The notes under the pieces: model-generated
Seen by the model: only the letters and a program-made list of their open reading frames with translations
What the model was told of the DNA's origin: nothing
Database searches by the model: none
Translations under genes and position numbers: made by a program
Assembly: GCA_026874595.1 (NCBI GenBank)
Contig: CM049307.1
Coordinates: forward strand, 18,889,079-18,953,078
Length of the DNA stretch: 64,000 nt
From: Sipunculus nudus
Lineage: Eukaryota > Annelida > Sipuncula > Golfingiida > Sipunculidae
Direction of reading: 5' to 3'
Shown here: in pieces, positions 12,471 to 24,361 of the stretch
Layout: the number at the start of each line of letters is the position of its first letter
Position numbering within the stretch: position 1 is the stretch's first letter

Positions 12471-15400
12471 TCCTGAATAGAACCAAAAACACTGCAATTA
12501 GGGTCATCACTCTACTGTAATGATAACACGTCGCCACAAGCTGGCATAAAATGACTCCTACATAACTCTAGCTCTTGTTTAATCCTTATTAAGATAACTT
12601 TGTCCCTTAAACAGATCACCCGAATACTCCTAGGTTGAAAATACTCAATTTCGCCATCACTAATTATTACCATCTACCCTAGCTACTTCTGAACGATTGA
12701 TGAAGAAGGTCAATACATTTTAAAATCTTCCTTTAGATTATTAGAAAAGGATCATATTTCTTCAGCCGGGCAGCTTATCACGTGACTTGGTTATAAAGAC
12801 GAGCTTTGAAGCACAGGAAAACATTCTAATAGAAAGAACTAAAATAATGCCATCTGTCTCAAAAAAGGCTTTTTATATTTTGTTCGAAATAATTGAAATT
12901 CTTGTTTCAAAGGACGTTGTTTATGTTTTGAATATATTGGTTCTCCTTGAGGTTATGCGGAACAGGATTTTCAATTAGACGCTGCAGAACGAAGGTGTCA
13001 CAACAGTGTAACTGTAATCGCAAGACTCTCCAAGGAAACCACTGGTTTTGATAAAGCAGCACGATTATAGGTTGGTACCCAGCGCTATTATTGCCCCACT
13101 TCTTGTACAAATCAGTAATTTAAATAATCATAATTAGTATCAGCTAAAACTCTTCCGTGCAAACGACAACAGACTTTCAAGGAGATTCCTTCCTTTTATA
13201 GACCAAAGCCTTATAAGGTTACAGTGGCTGACTAGACAATACCGACTTTATCGTCAATTCCAGTTTAGACAACATCGACTTTGTGTACAGAAAAAAATTG
13301 CAACCCTCATAGCTCTCAGAGATTGCATTTCTCTGCCACAGTCATTTCTTATCATATCCTCAGCATCATTTAAATTCACCAAGTTTAACTATGTTAAATG
13401 GAATACCAACTGTTCCAACCAGATGTACAAACTGGATGTGTTTCATAAGAATTACCCCTTTTCTGGTTTACTTCCGGGGTACTTCCGTACTTTTTCATGA
13501 CAGAAACGGGTGTGAACATTATCTCCAGCCAAATGGTAATAAAACCACAATTCCCGGCATGAAACCAGCTAACCCTGCTGTAAGGGATGTCAGAGAATTG
13601 ACTTAACCTGTATGTCACGGTGTTTACACCGTTGTCGCGTTGGAACATATACGCGTGATTTTGGCCAGGTTTGTCAGAGTTAGGTTTTCCATTGGCCGAG
13701 TTCACCTGCAGGATTCCCTTTCTGATAAGACGACGCTTCGATCTCCCAAAACAATGTAAGTCTTGACGCTTCGTTTGTCGTAATTTAAAGAAACCAATTC
13801 CACCCGGAAGAATCAATATATATATATCCTCTTTGCTAATACAAAAACTATTTACTTATACTTGTACTAATATCAGACCGAAGTAGCTTGGTCATGTTAA
13901 ATTTTCCGACTCCCTTTTTATCAAGTCTGAGAGAATCCCGACAGCATCAATATTTTTTAGAGCTAACTGACAGAACTACAACTGATTACCGCGTGATCCA
14001 TTTTAATACCCTCTCGGCAAATATATTATATTGCCTGAAATTGTCCATGTGAAGTCAATGCACGTGTTTCACTAAATTGATCTTCTCGTATGAGTCATTC
14101 ACCCCATCCCCATATAAAAAGCAGGAATGAAAATGAAGTCATCGTGTGATCTGTGATATGTTTATAAAATTGGAAAAGCTTCTCCCGAAGCGTTGTATTT
14201 TTAATTATATTATGTCGTCAGGGGAATCAGAACTTATTACGAGAAGTTTGAAAAATACTGAATTTCATAGATGTTTTATATTTTTGTCCCTATGGGCTGT
14301 CAGTAACAGCTATGTGAAAGTCTTTTCCTTATTTACGTAATCGCTTACGGACCTTAATATGATGCATGCCACTGATTGTTTAAGAGACTTAATTTAATGG
14401 TTTTTGTTTTATATAAATGTCATTAAGCATAGCATAACCAACCTGTCATCGTCAGATGTTATTCTGCAGATGTAATAACATAAATATGAAAAGTCTTGAC
14501 TATGCTCGATAAACTTTACAGTATACGGAGATTTATAGCCAATTCCAGATACCTATATGCCTTTCGGTACAATTTTTGGACATTCGTGTTGTAACAATTA
14601 TTACCAAAATTTCGCACGTGACAGGTGACCTTAATTTTTAATTCAATATTTGACGAAATGAAACATTTTTGTTAACTCCATAACTTTTGATGTATTGCAT
14701 ATTATTGCTCTCAGATTTAACACACAACTTGATTTAACCGAGTTCTTTGACGCGTATGAAAATTTGTGAACTTGGTCAGAAATTTCAGTGTCAAATATGG
14801 TTCATTTTTTATAGCGTAATAGAGTAAGGGTGAGCGTAATTTTAGGACAACTATTTGAAGAAATATCATACATAATATGTCGGTATTCTCTACTTTAACG
14901 GCGTGAACAACTACATGTTCAAAAAGAAACGACAATATTCTGCATCTACGTGTGCAAACATTTTTATATATGTTAATTTTGCCTTTTTGAATCGAGCAAA
15001 TTTTCCATAAAAGACAGATAGATACATGTAGCTAAATATCTGTGTATGTTGCCTAATGTACCGACGCCAGAGTATCGATCCTGCACAAATCCCTTTACAT
15101 CAAAGGATATATCGCTTTGTACTGCCACTTATAATGCGTTTATTAACGTTCGTGTGTTTTTGTATGTGTGCGTTTGTGTGTTTGTTCACAACTTAACTCA
15201 CGCACTCATGAACGGAATCTAATGAAATTTTCAGGGCTTTTCGGGAATGCGCCGAGGATGAATCGATTAGCATTTGCTGTGCATCTAGCACCTTCTCTGG
15301 ATTATGGAGCGTCATCAGGATTATTCACAAATGTACGCACACTTGTTTACACTTATGCACGAATGAACCTTGGAATATAAGCAAAAGAATAAGTGAATGG

Positions 15401-15639
15401 ACATGTGGTTCCGCCTCATCAGTGTGGTCCAGTCACCTGTTTAGGTCATGCTCGAGCGCGCAGAACCTCGGAGTATGTCCAGTGTGTTCGCATAGCGCTT
15501 CTGTGCTCCCAAGGCGGAAGCATGTATCCATTTGGATGCACATTTCTAGTTCATAATTATTTTCCCATCCCTACATATTTTGAAATGGGAATAAAAACAA
15601 GTGACCCAGGAGACATAACGCTCAGCTGACTTTGAAAAC
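12471..15639. other. Intergenic DNA, nothing recognised
   Basis: The longest open frame is 140 codons on the minus strand (13394-13816). Its translation has no motif I recognise, no signal peptide and no obvious flanking exon, so I do not call it a gene. No element ends or RNA genes are visible. Confidence 0.55.
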
Positions 15640-16595
15640 ATTCACAAAAGGATTTTTATCATTGCCATATTTTGTAGGAGGTATCCCCATTAATTTTAAG
15701 CATAGCGCAGAGGAAATGGGTAACAGAGACCTAATTTCAGGTTTCCATGGGAATATTTCATGGTCCTGCCTGGATGTCATGTTCGAAGTTTCTAACTCCA
15801 ATGGTTTAAATTTGTGCCCTGTCAACAGATGACCACATCTTTAAAGCTCTCAAAATAGAGAAAAAAATACATAAAATTTAAAAAAGAAAAAAAAATCCAG
15901 ATGGCGCCAGTTGTCTGCAGGAACTAATAGATGACTCCATGTCCAATATGCATGCAAAGAATCATGGTGATCAATGCATTGGTTGTTCAGATACTAGAGC
16001 TCTTGTATCAAATTTTCCATTATTCCGAGGGAAACTTCGGAGCCTAATAGCTTGGAGGATAAAGATTACAGAGACCTAATTCATGTTTTAAAGGAGATTT
16101 TTCATGGGCTTCCCTGCACGTCAAGAGAGATGATTTCAGGTTCAGTCGTTACGATTTGTGCCCTGTTAGCAGATGACTGCATCTTTAAAGGTCTCAAAAT
16201 AAAGAAAAAAATCGTAAAAAAAATAAAAAATAGGTGGCGCCACAAGTCTGCAGAACCGGATGAAACACGCCATGATCAATATCCATGCAAAGAATCATGG
16301 TGATCAATGCATTAGTTGTTCAGATACTTGAGCTTTTGTATCAAATATTCCATTATTCAACGGGGTACTTCGGAGCCCTATAGCTTAGAGGTTATATGTA
16401 ACAGAAGCCTGATTTCTGGTTTCCGATGAGATTTTTCATGGGCCTCCCTAGATGTGAAATTAGCAGATTCGTGAACCAGCGGTTACGATTTGTGCCTGGT
16501 TAACGGACAGATAAACGGACGGACGGAGGGACGCCGGACAAAGTGTGATAGCTATAGCTCAGATGACTTTCAGTCAGCTGAGCTAAAAGTACCTT
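15640..16595. repeat. GGCGCC-type repeat cluster, three diverged units of 330-345 bp
   Basis: Three tandem, diverged units can be followed by the landmark ACAGAGACCTAATT (about 15723, 16068; ACAGAAGCCTGATT at 16399). Units also share AATCATGGTGATCAATGCAT, GATTTGTGCCC, and GATGGCGCCAG or GGTGGCGCCAC followed by TCTGCAG. The cluster ends at ACGGACGGACGGAGGGACGC, then a short inverted repeat (TAGCTCAG...CTGAGCTA) and AAAA. The same end appears in opposite orientation near 61010 (TTAGCTCACCTG). Tandem-repeat-bearing non-autonomous elements are known in bivalves (MITE- or Helitron-linked); assignment to one class is not possible here. Confidence 0.8.
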
Positions 16596-16839
16596 ATTCA
16601 CACCTTGATCAAAATTATCTTTAAATTGATTAACATTCAAATAGAATCTTTGTATTTTTTAAAAGATAGTTATATGGCCTGTTGGTAGCACTGTCTATGG
16701 AAAGAGGATATAGGTACCCATATGATAAGAATATGTTATTATTAAGCCCTCTGGATTTAAGGTTTTATATGCACGGGATAAGGACTAATCCAGGAGTAAT
16801 AACCTGTAGTTAATACATTAGAGCGAATCACTGAGGTTC

Positions 16840-16935
16840 TAGCGAGATTTCACCATTATACCATTGAGGCAGTGGCGGGCTTCGAACCGGGGACCTTCAG
16901 CTCGGAAGTTCAGCGCCTTAAGCACCAGGCTACGT
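16840..16935 (-). mobile_element. tRNA-like SINE head (tRNA-derived relic)
   Basis: On the minus strand, an A-box-like TAGCCTGGTGCTTAAGG is followed 44 bases later by a B box GGTTCGAAGCC, matching tRNA spacing. The acceptor arm does not pair well (GTAGGAC against CACTGCC), so it is not a convincing functional tRNA. It is more likely the head of a SINE whose body continues toward lower coordinates. I could not define the 3' end or a target duplication. Confidence 0.6.
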
Positions 16936-19034
16936 CCTACCCTTTCTATTTGATAAATTGAATAAATACCAAGAAAAAGATATGATACTCAAAATTACTT
17001 TTATGCAGAATATTTGATGAAAAATAATTATCTCCTGACCAATAACCCTAAACTGTCCGCACTTCATCTTAAATAGAATACCTGAGTATATCCCAAGATC
17101 GGCTTCTAGATAACCCTGCCCTGCCTAACGCTTGGAGTGGTTACCGATAACGTCACATTATGTGATGAATTGTAATATATGAGGAAAGCTGCTCTCGCCT
17201 ACGTCGCTGTGTTACAATGAATGAGTGTCCGATGTGTCGTCGTGAGTGATTGATCGTAATACATGGGTTCACCCTGATGCAACCTAACCAAGTAATTACA
17301 CGGTAAACTTATTTGCACACAGAACATACATTAACTATGTCTTTTTGTTTGTCCTTCTGTCTTTTCGTCTTCCTGCCGTATTTTTTTTGTATGGGAAAAA
17401 CCTCAAGTAATCTTGCCCGCCGACAAGCTACACAGAGGATATCCCTGTCGATATATCTGTTTTCTGTTTGTCCATCTGCCTTTGCCCTTTTCATGTTTGT
17501 TTAGACATTCATTTGACTACGTTATGTCCAAAATAGTAAGCAGATGCCAATAAAAGTTTTCAGAACTTCCACAGATGTTCTTGGAGTGATCGGATTGTTT
17601 GTACCTCTGTCTGTCACTAAGGACCTGTCAATTGTAGGTGTTATTAAAACTCAAGCAAATGACTAGATTTTATCTTAATTTTTCATGTGAAATGGATGTT
17701 GGCGGAGGTTACGGCTTCCTTATATCTCCTGTCATCAAAATCCTGTTTAACTTTAAATACACTGTACTTACTAAAGTCGGGTCCGATCTTTGTGGTTCAA
17801 CGTTTATATGCACATGACCCGGGAAATGGCGTCGGCCAGGAGAGCGATGTTCTGTTAGCCCGATAATTCGTATTCCGGATTTATTTATTCTTTCCAGGGC
17901 GCCTAGTGCAAATAAGCCCAATGGCCGCCATACCGAAACTCGGCAGGAAGATGAGCGATATATCGAACAAAAGTCTTTACAGTGTCCATACAATGTCCAT
18001 ACATTCTGTTCGACAAGATAAAAATTGTAACGGATTTCCTATTAAAAACATGACAAAATCCAGGTTTTTTAAATTTTGTTAATGTAACATGAGCCTGGTA
18101 ACATGAGTACTGTATGGCCGTAGCTGAGCGTAGTAGGCTAGATCAGTTAGAATTATAAGAATACAGTAGAACAAACGGGGTTTTACTACTCATGGAAAGC
18201 GTTTTAATAACACTTAAGAGTATAGGACCAAGTTGATATTGAAAAAAAAAACAGAAAAAAATTACAATGATAATTTATATAATAAAAACCTGAGAAATCT
18301 TAAATGATGCTGGGGTACTTGACAGTATGATATGATATCCATTGGTTACTGATAGGTTAAACCACCCACATACTTCATTGTCATTGCCTACGATCAGTCA
18401 GACAGACCGGTATATTGTTTGTAGTTCACGTGTTTCTAACATAATTTCCAAATACGTACTAATAAATAGGACTGGGTTATTCTTTCAGCTGCCACAGGGA
18501 CTAATCCCAGTAAATCACGCATCTGTTCAAGTAAACGGGCTGTTCCATTAAGCAGGGCTTTGATGCATTAAAAATAATTAGGCCCTTGTGCGTGTAATCG
18601 CAAGAATTAAAGGCTGGGTAGGGGCGTGCGTCCTTTTCCACTGATAATTGATGTCGTCTGAGCACCATACTAGATAGGTAGGGGGTGCGGCCGGATCAGC
18701 TGGACGAACAAACATACTTAGCTGTTGTACGATCCATCAGGCCCGCACCCTCTGTCTCGTTGCACTTCAAAGGCATCCTTTCAATAAACCCAGATGCCGC
18801 GGCGAGCCAAAGCCATCCGGTCAGAGAATGAAACTTTTTTTTACCAGACACAGCTCCTGCATAGATTTTTCAAACAGGAAACTTTTTAATATCACTGCTT
18901 TTATTTTTATTTATTCCACCTGAACTAGTTTTTATCTTCTAAATTAATCTCCATCATTAGCTTCATTATGATATTCAACTGAACAATCAACAGTGTATTA
19001 AATCAACTTTAAAATTGTTATTTGATGGTACATC
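16936..19034. other. Intergenic DNA, nothing recognised
   Basis: A pyrimidine-rich stretch (17338-17390) and short open frames are present, with no gene signature. Confidence 0.5.
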
Positions 19035-19392
19035 ACAGTAAGATCAATGCGACAAAACGGTTTACTGGAGAGCTGACGGTTATCTGAATCCAAGTGAAGA
19101 ATTACATTTGAATAACACTTTTCGTGTTTTATAGTCAACATTATAAGAATCGCCAATTTGTTTCAATCCATGATTTTTATCTTGATATAGTTTTTTATTG
19201 TGGTAAAAGCACATTAACAATAGTTCCCAGCTCGTGTTCTGGCTGTGCAGTTTGCTCATGAATAGTGCATGAGTCTGGGTAAGAAACGGACCGATATTTC
19301 TCTAAAAAAAGTGTGACCACATTTTACTTAATTATATTTTTTGCATGATAAAATTGACGATCCTGCGCATTTTATGATATCATGTTTTTGTA

Positions 19393-19449
<57 letters not shown>

Positions 19450-19545
19450 TTGCTACAAACTGTCGAAAAAGGGTAATTTGCCGAAAATACCGTAAATGAC
19501 TTCGTGTCAAAGACGTTCTGAGCCGACCTGATGAATCCACAGAAA
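19035..19545 (+). repeat. Interspersed repeat, copy 1 (parts A and B)
   Basis: Part A (about 19035-19290) matches 23690-23940 in direct orientation: GACAAAACGGTTTACTGGA, GTGAAGAATTACAT, CCATGATTTTTATC, then GCTGTGCAGTTTG and TCATGAATAGTGCATGAG. Part B (about 19310-19545) matches 23480-23690 in inverted orientation: AAGACGTTCTGAGCCGAC, CTGTCGAAAAAGGGTAATTTG and GTGTGACCACATTTTA. Relative to the other copy, part B has therefore flipped and moved to the opposite side of part A. An (AT)n tract interrupts part B here. No coding potential. Confidence 0.8.
19395..19443. repeat. (AT)n microsatellite inside repeat part B
   Basis: A pure AT dinucleotide run. The homologous place in the 23.5-kb copy has only a short A/T-rich stretch (CCAAATATATTTATATTTAA), so this tract has expanded, or been gained, in one copy. 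Confidence 0.97.
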
Positions 19546-19949
19546 TATACTTAAATACCATGTTATACCATGTTAAACTAAAAAAGTCTATGTGATGTGC
19601 GTTTAATGTGACGACGTCCTGCCGCCAGAAGTAAACGAATGTCGAGTGTGTGTGTATTGCACTGGTCATGTCACGTGATATGTTAACTTGATATATAGCA
19701 CTTAAAACCAAGAGAGACACGGGAGAAATACGTTAATCCACATTATGTTACAACATATTTTCTTATTCTAACATAATAATATCCTTTTTTTTAATAAGAT
19801 GTGAGAAAAGTGTAAAAACATATTTTTATTTATAAATAATGACATTATTCAGGTATCATCTCATTTATTAATATTGATATATAGTGTGTCTACATTTAGT
19901 AGTTAGAAATATAAAAAAAAAGTGGTATGACCATTTTTAAATATATTCT

Positions 19950-20250
19950 TACATCATAATATCCCTTATTTTTTCTATATTTAATCCTTTTTTTAAACCA
20001 AGTGACCATATATTTACCATCATAAAATTAGATAGGTAAAAAGTGTGGTCACATCTTATTTTTGTCAATATATGTATTGGTAAAAAATAAATGTCATACC
20101 ATATGTGACCACATTTTATGATATTATATATATAATACAAACTTTTGTCGAAATACCCTATCTTTTCAATATTTATAATGGTAAAAAATGTGGTCACTTG
20201 GTTTAAAAGAAAAAAGGCAGGTTAAAAGATAAAATAATAAGGGATATCAG
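19950..20250. mobile_element. Foldback-type repeat with about 55-bp inverted ends
   Basis: The left arm (about 19956-20010, ATAATATCCCTTATTTTTTC ... TTTAAACCAAGTGACC) is the inverse of the right arm (about 20188-20250, GTGGTCACTTGGTTTAAAAG ... AATAAGGGATATC). A second inverted pair, GTGGTCACAT (20044) and ATGTGACCAC (20103), lies inside. The whole segment could form a long hairpin. It is extremely AT-rich and has no coding capacity. No clear target duplication was found. Confidence 0.65.
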
Positions 20251-20480
20251 GATATAAGTGTAAATTTAAGTGGTCACATGATTTGATTAAATAAATGAAT
20301 AAAAATAAAAAAAATGCACATTATTATGTGTTTATGAATATGAAAAGTGAAACACTCATTAAAAAAAATGAAAGTTCATACATATGATTCATAAAATTAG
20401 ATGATATGCCCAACATGGTCCCGTGTTTATCCCGCGTAGGTCTCGAATTTAAGGTCTACCAGTCTGTTACTCATGGGGAG

Positions 20481-20482
<2 letters not shown>

Positions 20483-20532
<50 letters not shown>
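20483..20532. repeat. (AT)n microsatellite
   Basis: A pure AT dinucleotide run, followed by further TA- and GT-rich text up to about 20585. Confidence 0.97.
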
Positions 20533-20534
<2 letters not shown>

Positions 20535-20585
20535 TTGTGTTCGTATGTATATATATACATAAATATGTGTGTGGGTGTTTGTGTG

Positions 20586-23479
20586 CACGGGAAGTTCATT
20601 ATATAATATATAGTGATAAAAAATATCAAAAGTGTACATTGTAGAATGATCACTGAGTGCATTTTTATAACTCTCAGTCAATCACTCTACTTTCAGGTAT
20701 AAACAAATTGTCCTGCACATTATTTCATGACAGTAATATTTTATTTTGTTTCTGATTAAATTATAACCATGAGAATCGATTATCATAAGATCAGGTATCT
20801 AGATATCATCTTGATCATGACAGTGTACACTGCTACATGATTAAGAATAGAACTAGTATCAAGTATTCCTTTAAGTATTTAAGTCTAGGAGAAGTGATAT
20901 TGTTAATGAACAATAAATGAATCCAAATTTATATGAATTAACCAATAAATGATAAATGATTAATCACTCTAAAAAAATCATAATATCAAGAATGATGATA
21001 AAAATAATAAACGGGGTAAAATTAAAATTATCAAAATTATATTCCCTACCAACCTGCAGTTTGCAGAATTTGAAAAGCTAAGCAAACTGTGTTTACAAAG
21101 CTTGATTAAAAGGATTTTGTCAAGCATGGTAAATAATAAAATAAAACCCAATGGGATTTCGGAAGTAAATTGTATAAATATATGTTTATCATCGTTCGAG
21201 CCATTTCTTATTATGCCATGTGATGATGACCATATGACGTAATAAGGTAAAATGCAGGAGAGAAACATACATGTTAAGTCCTTATTCTCTTAAACGGTGG
21301 AGGAGTATGAACGCTTTAAGTGGTAGATGTCGCAGAAGTTTCTTGTCATCTAGTCAAAGAAATGCCCGAATGTTTGGCGCCTCTTATCCCTTCTGTTCGC
21401 GAAGTTTAAACGCATTCAGTGATACAATATGTATATAACATGAGGCCGAAGTTTCAAGATTGCTTAAATTTTCCATGTCAAAGGTAAACTTTCAGAAGAA
21501 TGCTTTACTTCTTGTGCTGATACTCTGCCTTTAGATTCAGTAGTTTACTACACGGGGGCAGAACTTGCCTAAAAAAAGAAGAAACTTGCAGGAGTGACTT
21601 TATAACTCATCATTAACCACAATTGCCAGGATTTATAAAGAAAACACTATATAAGTTTATTTTCATTGTCAAATTCATGCAACAGTTTCATCCACTTTCT
21701 TGAAGACAAGGCACATATTTTCTCAGCAATTCCCATAAATGTCAAGTTTCATTCATTCTAATGTGCTCAATTTTTAATATATTACGAGGAAAATAATAAT
21801 TTTGATGATACTTAGTTTTCTTTAACAAAAAAAAAAAAAAAAAAAAAAAAGGATATGAAATTTGTAGGAATGGTTTTCTTTTTTGGTCGTTCCATGTGAA
21901 ATCAACAAATACCTTCTGAATGGCCATCTCTGTTTTGCCTAATACTTCATGTTGATCCTTTCAATTTTCCGTATAGCAAATATGCAAAACTTTAAGCCGT
22001 GTATCTGCAAAAATTGTGTAAATTTGAAAACTTAAACCTAACAAATGAGCATGGCCCTAATTTTCTATAAAAAATATATATATGTTGCAAAAATGTTACA
22101 AGTTTCCGTAAGCTATTACTTTTCTAACTATCCATTCTGAATGCATGAAACCTGTAGGGGCTGCACTCGACTTCTTAGACAGATGGAAAACTAAAAATTT
22201 ACAAAGTTATACCCTGGTAAAAATTTTGTAAAAAAATGAAATTCCAGCCTCTCTGACCAACTCTTTCTGACCTAAACTAGATTTTCAATTTGATAAATAC
22301 ATGTTACTAACTTTCCAGATTTCAAATTTTAAAGCTGAGTTTTCACAACTGAACATTTATGATAGATCTGCAGTTTTTTTCCTCTCACAGTTCCTTACAT
22401 TTCTTAAGTAAACGTCTGAAGAGCTATTCTATATGTTTCCTGATTAAATAATTAAAGAAGACCATTGAACATAATTTTATGACGGGAATGCTTGTTTGCA
22501 ATGATTCTGTTGTGATGATTCTTTATTATATAAAGTTATAAATTAACTATTCTCGCAAGGGATTTTTCTCGGTTTAACTGTCCTTTTAAGACATTTCTTA
22601 TCATTCCCCTTCATACATTATTTGGTATTCTAAAAAGCAATACACAATCTATAGACTATGTCTACACTGACCTCTTATATTGGAACGATTTTGAAGACAT
22701 GTTTTTCCTTCAATAAAATTTTAAAATCTTGAAATAGACTTATTTAATTTATTTTTCCTTTTCAGTCAAAATACTTGAGAACCTAAGGAAAAGAATGATG
22801 TATAGATTATGAAGATATCATAAATTTAATCTTTTTTTTTATTAAATTGTTTACTTGTTTTCTAATTTACCTTGCTTTTGGCCGAATGCATTATGATTTA
22901 TGAGAATAATTGTAGAATAATTAAACATGTAAATTCATATGATAAATAGATTATCATACAGCTTTAGAGCTATGGAGGTTCTAGTCTGCATAATAAATTG
23001 TGTACTTTACGATAAAAGTAATAACGGTCAGACTGTAATTGAATATTATGAGCGTAACTCCATTGCAGATACAATATATACGGAAACCTTAAGGTGAAAC
23101 CATGAATAACGAATTTACCGATACTTGAATGTTTGACGACGCAAGACAGTTGTTACTTCTAATACCTCACAACGTTCGTTATAAATATTATTACGATTGA
23201 CTGGTATGTATTGCGTAATAACTACAGTTTTGCTTTTTCCCCCACCTGGATAGAGCAAGAGTTTAATTGATCAGTCGATTACACTCATAGACGACAGTTG
23301 CATGTTTACGTTTTTGGCTGCATGACGTCATCAAGTTGTATTAAATCAATAGAAATATGGATATTTTGAAATAAAATTGTCTCTCTATCTATATATGCAT
23401 GAAAAGATATTTTGACTGTAATTTTTGTTAGACATCATCTATTTGTTTAACACGGTATGTATGTAAATTACAGTGTATT
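20586..23479. other. AT-rich intergenic DNA
   Basis: No gene is supportable. A run of 24 A occurs at 21827-21850. It could be the tail of a retroposed sequence, but I see no recognisable retrogene or SINE next to it and no target duplication. Confidence 0.5.
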
Positions 23480-23940
23480 CATGACGTCGGCTGAGAACGT
23501 CTTTGACACGACGTCAGTTTGGGTGTTTTCAGCAAACTACCCTTTTTCGACAGTTTGTAGCCAAATATATTTATATTTAATTTACAAAGAAAAAAAATAC
23601 AATGTCATTAGATGCGCCAGATCATCAACTTTAACATGCAAGAATTTTTTTATTGAAATGTGGTCACAATTTTTGTTAGACTATGAAAGTTTAATGTGAC
23701 AAAACAGTTAACTGGAAACCCCACGGTTTTTTCTTAATCCTAGTGAAGAATTACATCTGAATAACACATTTTATGTTATATATTCAACGGTATAAGAATT
23801 GTCAGTTTGTCTAAATCCATGATTTTTATCCTGATATAGTGCTTACTGTGGTTTAAACACATAACAATAGTTCCCAACTCGTGTTCTGGCTGTGCAGTTT
23901 GTTCATGAATAGTGCATGAGCCAGGGCGTCAGCCGACTTT
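23480..23940 (-). repeat. Interspersed repeat, copy 2 (inverted part B, then part A)
   Basis: Part B (23480-23690) is the inverse of 19310-19545, and part A (23690-23940) is a direct copy of 19035-19290. The B landmarks here are GTCGGCTGAGAACGTCTTTG and CTACCCTTTTTCGACAGTTT. Divergence is moderate, with many substitutions and indels. The strand given applies to part B. Confidence 0.8.
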
Positions 23941-24293
23941 TGTGGTGGAAAAACATGTCCGAATAATTATTAGATAAAGGAAATGTACCTAAATATTCGC
24001 CAGGGAAGGCTAATACTGCGTTAAGAGGAATGTTACATAATCAATAATATTGTATCCTATCTTTAAGGGACATGGTTTTCAACAGAATCAGCTAAAATAC
24101 AATATTAGTGTGTTTCCCGGCTTCAGTGGTCCATGGGGGAGTGGCACCAGGATATAAATCAAAACGACAGGAAACGAGTGCTACAGTCCCAAACCGAAAT
24201 GACACTGTGTAGATGTACAAAGGTCAAAAATTAGATAAATCTACATTTAAATCGAGGCGGAGAATTCCACCAAAATCATTTAAATAATAAAAG

Positions 24294-24295
<2 letters not shown>

Positions 24296-24359
<64 letters not shown>
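24296..24359. repeat. (AT)n microsatellite
   Basis: A pure AT dinucleotide run of about 64 bases in otherwise unremarkable AT-rich DNA. Confidence 0.97.

Positions 24360-24361
<2 letters not shown>

Noticed and set aside
16840-16935. Functional tRNA gene
   Set aside because: A and B boxes are present, but the acceptor stem does not pair and no clear anticodon arm is visible.
19536-19555. Second hammerhead-like core (CCTGATGAATCCACAG)
   Set aside because: No stem II can form after CTGATGA and GAAA is not correctly placed.
21827-21850. A24 run as the tail of a processed pseudogene
   Set aside because: No recognisable coding or SINE sequence precedes it on either strand and no target duplication was found.
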